Positions 1 to 6,743 of a stretch of 10,230 nucleotides of DNA are shown here, one piece after another; position 1 is the first letter of the stretch, and every line of letters starts with the position of its first letter. Below the pieces are notes generated by a model. The model was not told the DNA's origin, did no database searches, and saw only the letters and a list, made by a program, of their open reading frames with translations. This DNA comes from Spirochaetales bacterium (GTDB lineage: Bacteria > Spirochaetota > Spirochaetia > DSM-27196 > SLST01), in contig SLST01000545.1 in assembly GCA_007130265.1 (NCBI GenBank), positions 1 through 10,230 on the forward strand. Reading direction: 5' to 3'. Position numbers and translations under genes: made by a program.

Positions 1-2
1 CC

Positions 3-755
3 GCTGAGCAGCAGTTCATCTACGTAGATACTACGGCGCGGTGGCGGATCGTCGAGCCTCGCCTGTTCTACTCGAGACTCATCAGCGTCCAGTCGGCGTA
101 TGCGCTCCTCGACGACATCTTTGAGAGCGCGGTGGCGAACGTGATCGCGCAGAACCCCATCTACGAAGCGGTGCGAAGCACCAACCTGATCAACGAGATC
201 GTGCGCGAAGAGGTGCAGGTCTCCGAGATCCCCGATGAAGACGAGGACGTCGCGGAAATCGCCGATCTCATCGTCACGGTCGAGGAACAGGAGGATGTGC
301 GTAAGGGCCGCGAGGTACTCTCGCAGGAGATGCTCGCCGCGGCGAGCCAGGAGATCGAGGACGTGGGGCTCGAGCTGATCGACGTGGTCATCCGCCAGAT
401 CCGTTACTCCGACGAGCTTACCGAAAGCGTCTACGACCGGATGGTCTCCGAACGCCAACGTATCGCGCGCGCCTACCGTTCGCTCGGCGAGGGCCGCAAA
501 GAGACGATCCTTGGAGAGCTCGACCGCGAGAAGAATCGGATCCTCTCGCAGGCCTTCGCTCAAGCGGAGGCGATCCGCGGTGAAGCCGACGCGCGAGCCG
601 CGCAGCTCTACTCGAGCGCCTACTCGCAGGATCCCGAGTTCTTCGAGTTCTGGCGGGCGATCGAAAGCTACCGCTCCACGATGCCGAGGTTCCGCAAGGT
701 GCTGACCACCGACCTCGAATACTTCGACTTCCTCTACAGCGAGACGGGGCAATAG
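3..755 (+). CDS. hflC: HflC-like SPFH/band-7 protease modulator (5' partial)
   Basis: The reading frame is open from base 3 to the TAG at 753-755, so the N-terminus (probably about 80 residues: membrane anchor and start of the SPFH domain) lies outside the window. About 250 residues are visible. The first part (DTTARWRI, then LDDIFESAVANVI) matches the end of the SPFH/band-7 fold of HflC. A very acidic stretch follows (SEIPDEDEDVAEIADL), then GLELIDVVIRQIRYSDEL, a long charged helix with RMVSERQRIARAYRS and AQAEAIRGEADARAAQLY, and the HflC-type end DPEFFEFWRAIESYR...DLEYFDFL. In other bacteria HflC pairs with HflK in the inner membrane as a large cage around the FtsH protease and restrains its activity; a partner hflK would be expected just upstream, out of view. 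A GTG at 132 opens the frame too, but homology clearly continues upstream of it, so it is not the start. Family assignment is secure; HflC rather than HflK is judged from the C-terminal end. Confidence 0.9.
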   Translation, partial: AEQQFIYVDTTARWRIVEPRLFYSRLISVQSAYALLDDIFESAVANVIAQNPIYEAVRSTNLINEIVREEVQVSEIPDEDEDVAEIADLIVTVEEQEDVRKGREVLSQEMLAAASQEIEDVGLELIDVVIRQIRYSDELTESVYDRMVSERQRIARAYRSLGEGRKETILGELDREKNRILSQAFAQAEAIRGEADARAAQLYSSAYSQDPEFFEFWRAIESYRSTMPRFRKVLTTDLEYFDFLYSETGQ

Positions 756-803
756 GAGCGCGAACGCGCCGACTCGCACGAACCGACCCAGGCGCTACTG
801 ACC

Positions 804-839
804 GCGGCCGCCCTTCCTGAGGGCGGCCGCTTCTCGTTT
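804..839 (+). terminator. Intrinsic terminator after hflC
   Basis: A perfect 11-bp inverted repeat, GCGGCCGCCCT (804-814) and AGGGCGGCCGC (820-830), encloses a 5-nt loop and is followed by the T-rich run TTCTCGTTT. It lies 49 nt past the hflC stop and just before murE, so it should end the hflC transcript. The tail is interrupted by C and G, so efficiency is uncertain. Confidence 0.85.
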
Positions 840-854
840 CACGCCCTGATCGAG

Positions 855-870
855 TATGATGCTCTCTCGA
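855..870 (+). promoter_or_regulatory. Candidate -10 element for murE, near-leaderless start
   Basis: TATGAT at 855-860 matches the bacterial -10 consensus at five of six positions. A start site about 7 nt downstream would fall at about 867, only some 3 nt before the murE ATG at 870. There is no Shine-Dalgarno sequence before that ATG, which fits a leaderless or near-leaderless mRNA. The -35 region would lie in the T-rich tail of the preceding terminator (TTCTCG at 831-836, spacer 18) and is weak. This is pattern inspection only. Confidence 0.35.
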
Positions 871-2420
871 TGAAACCGTCGACACTCGCGGCCTCCCTCA
901 CGCATTCGCGCCTCGTGGTTCCCGGCACGGAGGCCAGGATCACCGGCATCACCAACGATTCCCGTCGCGTGAGTGCCGGCGCCCTCTATGCCGCGCTCAG
1001 GGGCCTGCACGTGGACGGCCACTCGTTCATCTCGCAGGCGATCGAGGCCGGCGCGACCGCAGTCCTCTGCGAGGAGCTTCCGCCGGATCCCCGTCCGGGG
1101 ATCACGTGGTTCCTCGCGCCCGACGCGCGCCGAGCCCTCTCCGAGCTCTCCGACCGTTTCTACGGTCGCCCGTCACAGTCGCTCTTCGTCGTCGGCGTGA
1201 CGGGAACCGACGGAAAGACGTCGACCGTCTCGTTCATCCATCAGCTTCTCACCGAGCTGACCGGACGATCGGCCTACCTTTCATCCGCGGGGATGCAGAC
1301 CGGCGCACTCGAGGAGCCGAACCGACTGCACCAGTCCACCCCGGAGGCCCCGGAAGTACACCGGGTGCTTCGACGGATGCTCGACGAAGGGAAGCGGTAC
1401 GCGGTGCTCGAGAGTACCTCGCACGGACTCTCGCACAAGACCTGTCGGCTCGCCCACGTACGGTACCGCGCGGCGGTGTTCACGAATCTGAGCCACGAAC
1501 ACCTCGAGTTCCACGGGACGTTCGAACGCTACCGAAGCGACAAAGCCAACCTCTTTCGCGCGCTCGACGAGAGCGACCGGAACCACCGCGGCGACGAGAC
1601 GGCGAAGGACGACCGGCCCCGGGCGTTCGGTGTGGTGAATCATGACGATCCGCACGCCGACTACTTCCGGGCGGCGACGAGACGGCCCGTCGTCGGCTAC
1701 GCGATCGCCTCGCGGGCGGACTACACGGCCGGCGACCTGGCGCTCGAGACGGTCGACACGCGATTTCTCCTCGTCACGCCGCAGGGACCGGTGCCGTGCC
1801 GGCTTCCCGTACCCGGCCGCTTCAACGTGCTCAATGCGCTCGCCGCGGCGGCGACGGTCCAGCGCATCACTCGATGCGGGAACGACGACCTTGCCGTGGC
1901 GATCGGCCGGCTCAGGCCGGTTCGCGGCAGAATGAACGTGGTGCGGGAATCACCCTTCTCCGTGATCGTCGATTTTGCGCACACACCGGGCTCCTTCGAG
2001 AACGTACTCCCCTTCTTCCGCGAAAGGTGTGCTCGTCGGCTCATCGTCGTGTTCGGGTCGGCCGGCGAGCGCGACCCGGCGAAACGTCCGTTGCAGGGTG
2101 CTATCGCAGACCGCTACGCCGACCTCATCGTTCTCGCCGACGAGGACCCGCGCGGCGAAGACCGCGTGCAGATCCTCCGGGAGATAGCCGCCGGCTGCCC
2201 GGAACGGTCTGAGGGCGATGATCTCCTGCTCGTACCGGATCGCAGAACGGCAATCAGGAAGGCGCTGAGCGCCGCGGGACCCGGCGACACGGTGTTGCTC
2301 CTGGGGAAGGGGCACGAGACGTCGATCATCGCAGCGAGCGGCGCCGAGCCGTGGGATGAAGCGACCGTCGCGGTCGAAGAACTCGCCGCGCTCGGGTACG
2401 AGCCTGAAGACGGCGGATGA
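870..2420 (+). CDS. murE: UDP-N-acetylmuramyl-tripeptide synthetase (Mur ligase)
   Basis: This cytoplasmic ATP-dependent Mur ligase adds the third amino acid (a diamino acid) to UDP-MurNAc-L-Ala-D-Glu in peptidoglycan precursor synthesis. It has 516 residues, normal for MurE. The N-terminal substrate domain contains ITGITNDSRRVSAGALYAAL (25-44). The central ATPase domain has the P-loop TGTDGKTS (111-118), LESTSHGL (180-187), FTNLSHEHLEFHGT (204-217) and YRSDKANLF, whose K225 sits where the carbamylated lysine is expected. The C-terminal domain shows VPGRFNVLNALAAAA, VDFAHTPGSFENVL (367-380), FGSAGERDPAKRP and GKGHET (479-484). At the third-amino-acid specificity site the meso-DAP motif DNPR is replaced by EDPR (425-428), so the added residue may not be meso-DAP; ornithine or lysine is possible. 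ATG 870 begins right before the family N-terminus and no Shine-Dalgarno precedes it. The stop is 2 nt from the convergent nitroreductase stop. Confidence 0.93.
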   Translation: MKPSTLAASLTHSRLVVPGTEARITGITNDSRRVSAGALYAALRGLHVDGHSFISQAIEAGATAVLCEELPPDPRPGITWFLAPDARRALSELSDRFYGRPSQSLFVVGVTGTDGKTSTVSFIHQLLTELTGRSAYLSSAGMQTGALEEPNRLHQSTPEAPEVHRVLRRMLDEGKRYAVLESTSHGLSHKTCRLAHVRYRAAVFTNLSHEHLEFHGTFERYRSDKANLFRALDESDRNHRGDETAKDDRPRAFGVVNHDDPHADYFRAATRRPVVGYAIASRADYTAGDLALETVDTRFLLVTPQGPVPCRLPVPGRFNVLNALAAAATVQRITRCGNDDLAVAIGRLRPVRGRMNVVRESPFSVIVDFAHTPGSFENVLPFFRERCARRLIVVFGSAGERDPAKRPLQGAIADRYADLIVLADEDPRGEDRVQILREIAAGCPERSEGDDLLLVPDRRTAIRKALSAAGPGDTVLLLGKGHETSIIAASGAEPWDEATVAVEELAALGYEPEDGG

Positions 2421-2422
2421 CT

Positions 2423-2932
2423 CTACCAGTGGTTATAAGAAACGACCCGGTCCATCGGCAACCGCTCGATCCGCTCCGGCCTGGTATCCACATGGCCGAT
2501 CGTCAGAAGCATCACGACGCGCATCGAATACGGAACCGTCAGGATGCTCTTGACGTCATCTTCGCGAAACGTCGTCACAAGGCAGCTGCCGAGGCCTTCA
2601 TGCGTCGCCTGAAGCATCATGAAGCTGGCCGCAAATGAGAGGTCGATCGGATAGGAGAGCTGGCCGTTGGGCATCTTGTACTCGATATTGGTCGTGCACA
2701 GTGCGATCACTACCGGGGCAACTCCCACGTACTCCTGCCCGAAGGCGGCGTGCTCGATCTTCTCCCGAACCGAGCCGTCGGTCACCACCACGAATCGCCA
2801 GCTCTGACGGTTCTTCGCGGACGGCGCGAGCCTGCCGGCCTCGAGGATGCGCGAGAGGCTCTCGTCGGAGATCGGGTCGCTGGTGTATTCACGAGTGCTC
2901 ACACGTGTCTCGATCTCCGGCAACAGGCCCAT
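2423..2932 (-). CDS. Small FMN-dependent nitroreductase family protein
   Basis: A 169-residue member of the FMN-dependent nitroreductase fold; such proteins are cytoplasmic homodimers that use NAD(P)H to reduce nitro compounds, quinones or other acceptors. Evidence, in order: the FMN-phosphate motif TRVSTREY (9-16), EAGRLAPSAKNRQSWRFVVV (31-50), a helix DLSFAASFMMLQATHEGLG (97-115), GSCLV, and the closing pattern LTIGHVDTRPERIERLPMDRVVSYNHW at the C-terminus, with the terminal YN(H/R) seen in the family. Two upstream ATGs are in frame (2980 and 2950), but ATG 2932 is preceded at 4 nt by the ribosome-binding site AAGAGGA and the next residues begin the conserved fold, so 2932 is preferred. The natural substrate cannot be told from sequence. 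Transcription appears to start from its own promoter in the divergent region shared with the M28-like gene. Confidence 0.9.
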   Translation of the reverse strand: MGLLPEIETRVSTREYTSDPISDESLSRILEAGRLAPSAKNRQSWRFVVVTDGSVREKIEHAAFGQEYVGVAPVVIALCTTNIEYKMPNGQLSYPIDLSFAASFMMLQATHEGLGSCLVTTFREDDVKSILTVPYSMRVVMLLTIGHVDTRPERIERLPMDRVVSYNHW

Positions 2933-2936
2933 CGGT

Positions 2937-2943
2937 TCCTCTT
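2937..2943 (-). promoter_or_regulatory. Ribosome-binding site that decides the nitroreductase start
   Basis: Read on the minus strand this is AAGAGGA, 4 nt before the ATG whose first base is 2932. It favours that start over the in-frame ATGs at 2950 and 2980, neither of which falls downstream of the predicted transcription start. Confidence 0.7.
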
Positions 2944-2971
2944 GACCCATCTTACGGCTTTTCCCTATGGT
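2942..2971 (+). promoter_or_regulatory. Candidate sigma-70-type promoter for the M28-like gene and dinB
   Basis: TTGACC (2942-2947, five of six consensus) and TATGGT (2966-2971, four of six) are separated by 18 nt. A start near 2978 would leave a leader of about 20 nt before ATG 2998. The two hexamers interleave with the divergent nitroreductase promoter, so the two polymerases probably cannot bind at once. Confidence 0.5.
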
Positions 2972-2977
2972 GTTCAA
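2949..2977 (-). promoter_or_regulatory. Candidate sigma-70-type promoter for the nitroreductase
   Basis: On the minus strand TTGAAC (2977-2972) and TAAGAT (2954-2949) are separated by exactly 17 nt, each matching four of six consensus bases. Predicted start is near 2942, giving a very short leader that would begin inside the ribosome-binding site. It overlaps the oppositely directed promoter of the M28-like gene. Not tested beyond inspection. Confidence 0.45.
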
Positions 2978-2997
2978 CACGCTTGTTGACCACCACG

Positions 2998-5184
2998 ATG
3001 CTCAGAGTCGTCTCGCTCCTCCTGCTCGCTCTCATCGTCGCCGGGGTGGCTTTCGGCTTCACCGTCGACCCGGCCGGCACGGCTCGTCATGCCGAGTCGG
3101 TACGCGCGACGTATCCCCGGCCTGAGGCTTCCCCCAGCGAGGCACGTCTGATCGAGTACATCGTAGCTGTCGCCCAAGGCAACGGACTCGAAGCGACGAC
3201 GACCGACTTCGCCGACTCGGCGGCCGGGCACTCCTTTTCGAGCGTCGTCGAGATCGTCGTACCCGGAACGGGGTCGGCGACGGCCGTCATCGTAGCTCCG
3301 CTGAACCATCCGGAGAACGCGTCTGCGGATGAGGATCGTAGCGCATCGGTTGCCGCAGCCCTCGCCGTGCTCGATGCAATCGCCGACGCTGCTCCCCTGC
3401 CGACGACCTTTCGGTTTCTCTTCCCGGGAGCCGAGTACGGCGAGCAGCCGGACTATCCGCTGGGAACCCGACGATACCTGGAGACCTACTTCGCCGAAGG
3501 GCCGCACGCGCTCCTCTACCTCGACGCGAGCCGTCTGCCCCTGGTGGTCGATACCGGTGGCGGCGGCAAGGTGACCCCTCCCTGGCTTCTCCAGCGGACG
3601 CTGAACGCCGCCGGAACGCACGCGGATCGGGTAGGCGTCACGCTCGGGCTCAATCAGCTGCACCGGGTCGATCTGACCGACGCACCGGCTCCCCTGATCG
3701 CCTTTCTGCGGGCGGATATACCGTCCGTTCACCTGAGCTCGGGTGAGTCGGGGTTGGCGCCGCCTTCGGTCGCGGCCGTCGCTCGCGAGCTCACGCAGGT
3801 TACTGGCGACTGGGCCCGCTCTTTCGCGACCGACATACCGGACACGTGGGACCGGCACTACCTTTCCTTCCGTGTCGGTTCGCGGTTCGTACTCGTCGCT
3901 GAGCAGGACTTCCTGCTCATCCTCCTGGGTGTACTGCTCGCAACGCTCTTCTACGCGCTGGTCTTCCGTCACAAGCTGAAACGCTACCTTCGAACCACGG
4001 TCAGAAACGGCTGGAACCTGCCCATGCTCTTCCTGCTGATCTTCGGGTTCCTTACCGCCGCCACGCAATCGCTCGAGCTTCTCCTGTCCGCGCACCGCTT
4101 CCCGACCATCTGGACCTGGTATCCGGGAGCCTATTTTGCGCTCAAGATCGCATTGGCCTTTCTTCTCTTCACCATCGCCGCACAGCTGCTTCGGTACCTA
4201 CCACTCTCCAAGCGCGGCAGCTTCTACTCCGCGTCAGCGCTCTTTGTGCTGTTTATCGACATCGTCATCTTCAGCGTCATCGACGTCTCGCTGAGCTACT
4301 ACTTCATCTGGGCGTACGTCTGGGCCTTTCTGTTCTCGGTCGTACGCGCTCGCTCGCTGAAGGCGCTCACCCTCCTGATCGCCCCCTTCTTCCTCATCGC
4401 CGTCACGTTGAACGTCTTCCGTGTGCCTGAGCTCGACCTCGCCGAACGTCTGCTCCTCTCGCCGCGGGGGGACTTGCTGATCTCGTTCATGATCCTGCCC
4501 TTCCTGCTGATGCTGATCCGACTCGACTTCTTGGTGCGCCACCCCGTCCGCGGAAGACGGAGCTTCGCACTCCGGATCGCCTCCATTGTCTCCGGCGTCT
4601 TCGTGCTCGGCGTCCTCGCCTTCGTGCTGATAAGCTCTCCGTTCTCGCCCACGAACCCGCAACCGGTCAGCGCGGTCGAGACAGTGGACTACCCGGAGCT
4701 CGAACGTCGGCTCGACCTCACGAGCCCGGCGCCACTCGGGGAGATTCGGGTGATCTTCGCGGGCGCGGACGAGGAAGTCACGGCAGCCGGGCGCGAGTAC
4801 TCCCGCTCGTCGACCCTGCTCCCCGACGTGCTCTCGGTTCGTCTCTCCTACGAGGTCTTTCTCGAACGCGACCGGGGCCGGCTGGAGATCGATGCTCCGC
4901 TGCCCTTGTACAACGTCTCGGTCTCCTTCACCTCCCCCGACCCGATGGTCATCTACGACGTCGGCTACCCGGTTGACGTCTCGCCGGACCGGCGCTCCGC
5001 CCGGATCTCGATCGGCCGCAGGCCCCCACTCCCCCTTGTTGTGAATTTTACACTGGCCCGCGGCGTCAACCCGACGATCGAGATCGAAGCGGAAAGCCTC
5101 GCCCACCCGGATCCGCTCCGGGTCATTGGCGACAACCTGGCGGTTGAGAGCCGGCTCGTCGTGCGAACGAGGCTCGATCCGTGA
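2998..5184 (+). CDS. Polytopic membrane protein with M28-peptidase-like extracytoplasmic domain
   Basis: 728 residues. Predicted layout: helix 1 (about 4-22), an extracytoplasmic M28-like domain (about 38-275), eight further helices (about 304-323, 341-362, 376-398, 411-430, 434-449, 456-472, 492-508, 524-545), and an extracytoplasmic beta-rich C-terminal domain (about 555-728). Positively charged loops (RHKLKRYLR, RYLPLSKR, VRARSLK, RHPVRGRR) all fall on the predicted inner side, supporting the topology. The M28 resemblance rests on APLNHPE (H104), ADEDRSASVAAALAVLDAI (D111/D113), FRFLFPGAEYGE (E146), LLYLDAS (D176) and IPSVHLSSGE (H245), but the usual HxD pair is HPE and the usual EE pair is EY, so activity is doubtful. 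The plan of M28 domain plus helix bundle plus outer C-terminal domain recalls eukaryotic ERMP1 and the GPAA1 subunit of GPI transamidase. ATG 2998 directly precedes the first helix; the frame is open further upstream but only antisense to the nitroreductase. No clear Shine-Dalgarno. Function unknown. It overlaps dinB by 4 nt. Confidence 0.75.
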   Translation: MLRVVSLLLLALIVAGVAFGFTVDPAGTARHAESVRATYPRPEASPSEARLIEYIVAVAQGNGLEATTTDFADSAAGHSFSSVVEIVVPGTGSATAVIVAPLNHPENASADEDRSASVAAALAVLDAIADAAPLPTTFRFLFPGAEYGEQPDYPLGTRRYLETYFAEGPHALLYLDASRLPLVVDTGGGGKVTPPWLLQRTLNAAGTHADRVGVTLGLNQLHRVDLTDAPAPLIAFLRADIPSVHLSSGESGLAPPSVAAVARELTQVTGDWARSFATDIPDTWDRHYLSFRVGSRFVLVAEQDFLLILLGVLLATLFYALVFRHKLKRYLRTTVRNGWNLPMLFLLIFGFLTAATQSLELLLSAHRFPTIWTWYPGAYFALKIALAFLLFTIAAQLLRYLPLSKRGSFYSASALFVLFIDIVIFSVIDVSLSYYFIWAYVWAFLFSVVRARSLKALTLLIAPFFLIAVTLNVFRVPELDLAERLLLSPRGDLLISFMILPFLLMLIRLDFLVRHPVRGRRSFALRIASIVSGVFVLGVLAFVLISSPFSPTNPQPVSAVETVDYPELERRLDLTSPAPLGEIRVIFAGADEEVTAAGREYSRSSTLLPDVLSVRLSYEVFLERDRGRLEIDAPLPLYNVSVSFTSPDPMVIYDVGYPVDVSPDRRSARISIGRRPPLPLVVNFTLARGVNPTIEIEAESLAHPDPLRVIGDNLAVESRLVVRTRLDP

Positions 5185-6371
5185 GTGAACCGGTTTTTCT
5201 CCACGTCGATATGGATGCCTTCTATGCTTCTGTGGAGCAGCACGACCAACCGCAGCTGCGCGGCAGGCCGGTCATCGTCGGCGCGCGCCCCGGGCACCGC
5301 GGTGTCGTCTCAGCGTGCTCGTACGAAGCGCGTCGCTACGGTATCCACTCGGCGATGCCGATCAACCAGGCCTACCGCCTCTGCCCGCAGGGCGTCTACC
5401 TGCCGGTCCGCATGACCCGCTATCACGAGGTCTCGCGCCGCATTATGAGCTTGCTCCGCGATTACACGCCGACGCTCCAGCAGATGTCGGTGGACGAGGC
5501 GTTTCTCGACCTCTCGGGAACGCGTCGGCTGCTCGGGCCTCCGCGCTCGGTGGGAAGCGATATCAAGCGCAGGGTAAGGGAGGATACGGGGCTCGCGATC
5601 TCCGTCGGCATCGCAGCGAATCGTTATCTCGCAAAGCTCGCGAGCGACGAGGACAAGCCCGACGGGTTGCTTGTGATCCCTCCCGGAGAGGAGGCGGCCT
5701 TCGTCGGGAGATTGCCGCTCGCATCGCTGTGGGGCGTCGGCAGGAAGATGCTCGCTCACCTGAATACGTTCGGAATCACGACGGTCCTCCAGCTGCGCGA
5801 GTACTCGATCCCCGAGCTCCGGGGACCCTTCGGAGCGGCGGCCGCGGAGTACCTCTACGCGGTTTGCCGGGGAATCGATCCGGGCCTCTACGGAGAGGGG
5901 CGCACGAGTCATTCGATCAGCGGAGAGCAGACCTTCGAGCACGACGTCATCAACCCGGACGCGCTCGACCGGGCCCTCCTCGACACGGCGCACACCTGCA
6001 TGTTTCGTATCCTCGAAGAGGAGAGCCATGCCCAAACGGTCACGCTCAAGTTTCGCCTGGCCGACTTCACCACCTTCACGCTGCGCCGCACGCTCGATCA
6101 CGACGTCTCGTCCGCGGACGAGATTTATCGCGTAGCCCGCCTACTGCTGAACGAGAAGTGGGACCACACGACCCCGATCCGGCTGATCGGCTGCGGGCTC
6201 ACGAACGTTCACGCCGGAGCGGGCGGACTTCAGCCGGACCTCTTCGACTCGGCCGACGAGCGCCGGCAGAAGGTCGAGCAGGCGGTCTATCAGCTTCGAC
6301 GCAAGGGACTCGGCGTCAAGAAGGCGCGTCTGATCGACCAACGGAAGTCGACCGGCGATCAAAGCCCATGA
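5181..6371 (+). CDS. dinB: DNA polymerase IV (Y-family translesion polymerase)
   Basis: Error-prone Y-family polymerase that extends mismatched or lesion-blocked primers without 3'-5' proofreading. 396 residues, slightly longer than E. coli Pol IV. Palm motif VFLHVDMDAFYASVE (5-19) carries catalytic D10 and a tyrosine at the steric-gate position (Y15); QQMSVDEAFLDLSG (100-113) carries D105 and E106; ISVGIAANRYLAKLASDEDKPDG (140-162) follows. The thumb shows the helix-hairpin-helix LWGVGRKMLAHLNTFGI (183-199). The little finger runs from about 245 and includes GEQTFEHD and TVTLKFRLADF. QPDLF (351-355) fits the beta-clamp-binding consensus and is followed by about 40 more residues ending in a basic GLGVKKARL. 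GTG 5181 is chosen because homology begins immediately after it; its bases overlap the upstream stop (GTGA) and GAGG at 5169-5172 sits 8 nt before it. Expression is therefore probably coupled to the M28-like gene. I see no SOS-type operator directly upstream. Confidence 0.95.
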   Translation: MSEPVFLHVDMDAFYASVEQHDQPQLRGRPVIVGARPGHRGVVSACSYEARRYGIHSAMPINQAYRLCPQGVYLPVRMTRYHEVSRRIMSLLRDYTPTLQQMSVDEAFLDLSGTRRLLGPPRSVGSDIKRRVREDTGLAISVGIAANRYLAKLASDEDKPDGLLVIPPGEEAAFVGRLPLASLWGVGRKMLAHLNTFGITTVLQLREYSIPELRGPFGAAAAEYLYAVCRGIDPGLYGEGRTSHSISGEQTFEHDVINPDALDRALLDTAHTCMFRILEEESHAQTVTLKFRLADFTTFTLRRTLDHDVSSADEIYRVARLLLNEKWDHTTPIRLIGCGLTNVHAGAGGLQPDLFDSADERRQKVEQAVYQLRRKGLGVKKARLIDQRKSTGDQSP

Positions 6372-6377
6372 GCCGGC

Positions 6378-6736
6378 TCACAGCCCTGCGATGAGCTCCC
6401 ACGCCCGGCGGCGAGCATTCCAGTTGCGGTCGATCGACCTGCGCGCAGGGCTCGCCGTAAGGTTGTTGTTGCCGAAAGAGATGATCCCCGGCACGTGGGT
6501 GTAGAGCCGGCCGAGAACGTAGTAGCTGCCGGCGTTTCGGACGCCTTCTCAGTCGCCTGACGCAGCAGATCGCGCATCGGGGCCGCCCTGAAGAGGGCGC
6601 TCAGAATGCCGCGCGCCTGCCCCCACTTGCCCACATTGACGCTCTGCCGGTAGTACCCGAGGTGGTTTTTCGCGTCGGCCTCGACGTCTTCGACCCCGTA
6701 CTGCTCGTCCGCGCGCCCATGGTAGGGCCTGCTCAA
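6378..6736 (-). pseudogene. Frameshifted, 5'-truncated gene remnant (helical repeat-like)
   Basis: The 372 bases between the dinB and GAF stops hold two protein-like segments on the minus strand in different frames. The first (about 6736 down to 6548) reads RPYHGRADEQYGVEDVEADA, then YYRQSVNVGKWGQARGILSA, then MRDLLRQATE. The second (6548 down to the TGA at 6380-6378) reads EGVRNAGSYYVLGRLYTHVP, then GIISFGNNNLTASPARRSID, then RNWNARRRAWELIAGL. Loss of one base (or gain of two) near 6548 joins them into about 118 residues; a TGA at 6551-6549 closes the second frame just upstream. Composition is protein-like in both, with aromatic and amphipathic helix patterns like helical-repeat (TPR-type) proteins of spirochaetes, though that resemblance is from memory. 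No plausible start or ribosome-binding site precedes it: the 5' end is missing and lies 8 nt after the GAF stop. Either a decaying gene or, less likely, a sequencing error in a gene fused or overlapped with its neighbour. Confidence 0.5.
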
Positions 6737-6743
6737 GGCGTTT

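Noticed and set aside
132..755. GTG at 132 as the start of a short HflC-like protein
   Set aside because: SPFH-type residues continue in frame upstream to the window edge, so the gene is simply cut by the window.
2635..2997. Upstream extension of the M28-like reading frame by 121 codons
   Set aside because: It is antisense to the nitroreductase, arginine/serine-rich and not protein-like; the membrane helix begins right at ATG 2998 after a candidate promoter.
2974..4095. 373-codon open frame antisense to the M28-like gene
   Set aside because: Charged, low-complexity shadow of membrane-helix codons; no start signal or family resemblance. The 290-codon frame at 4234-5106 is rejected for the same reason.
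5315..6394. 359-codon open frame on the plus strand within dinB
   Set aside because: A high-GC shadow frame overlapping clear Pol IV motifs; composition is R/P/G-rich with no recognisable fold.
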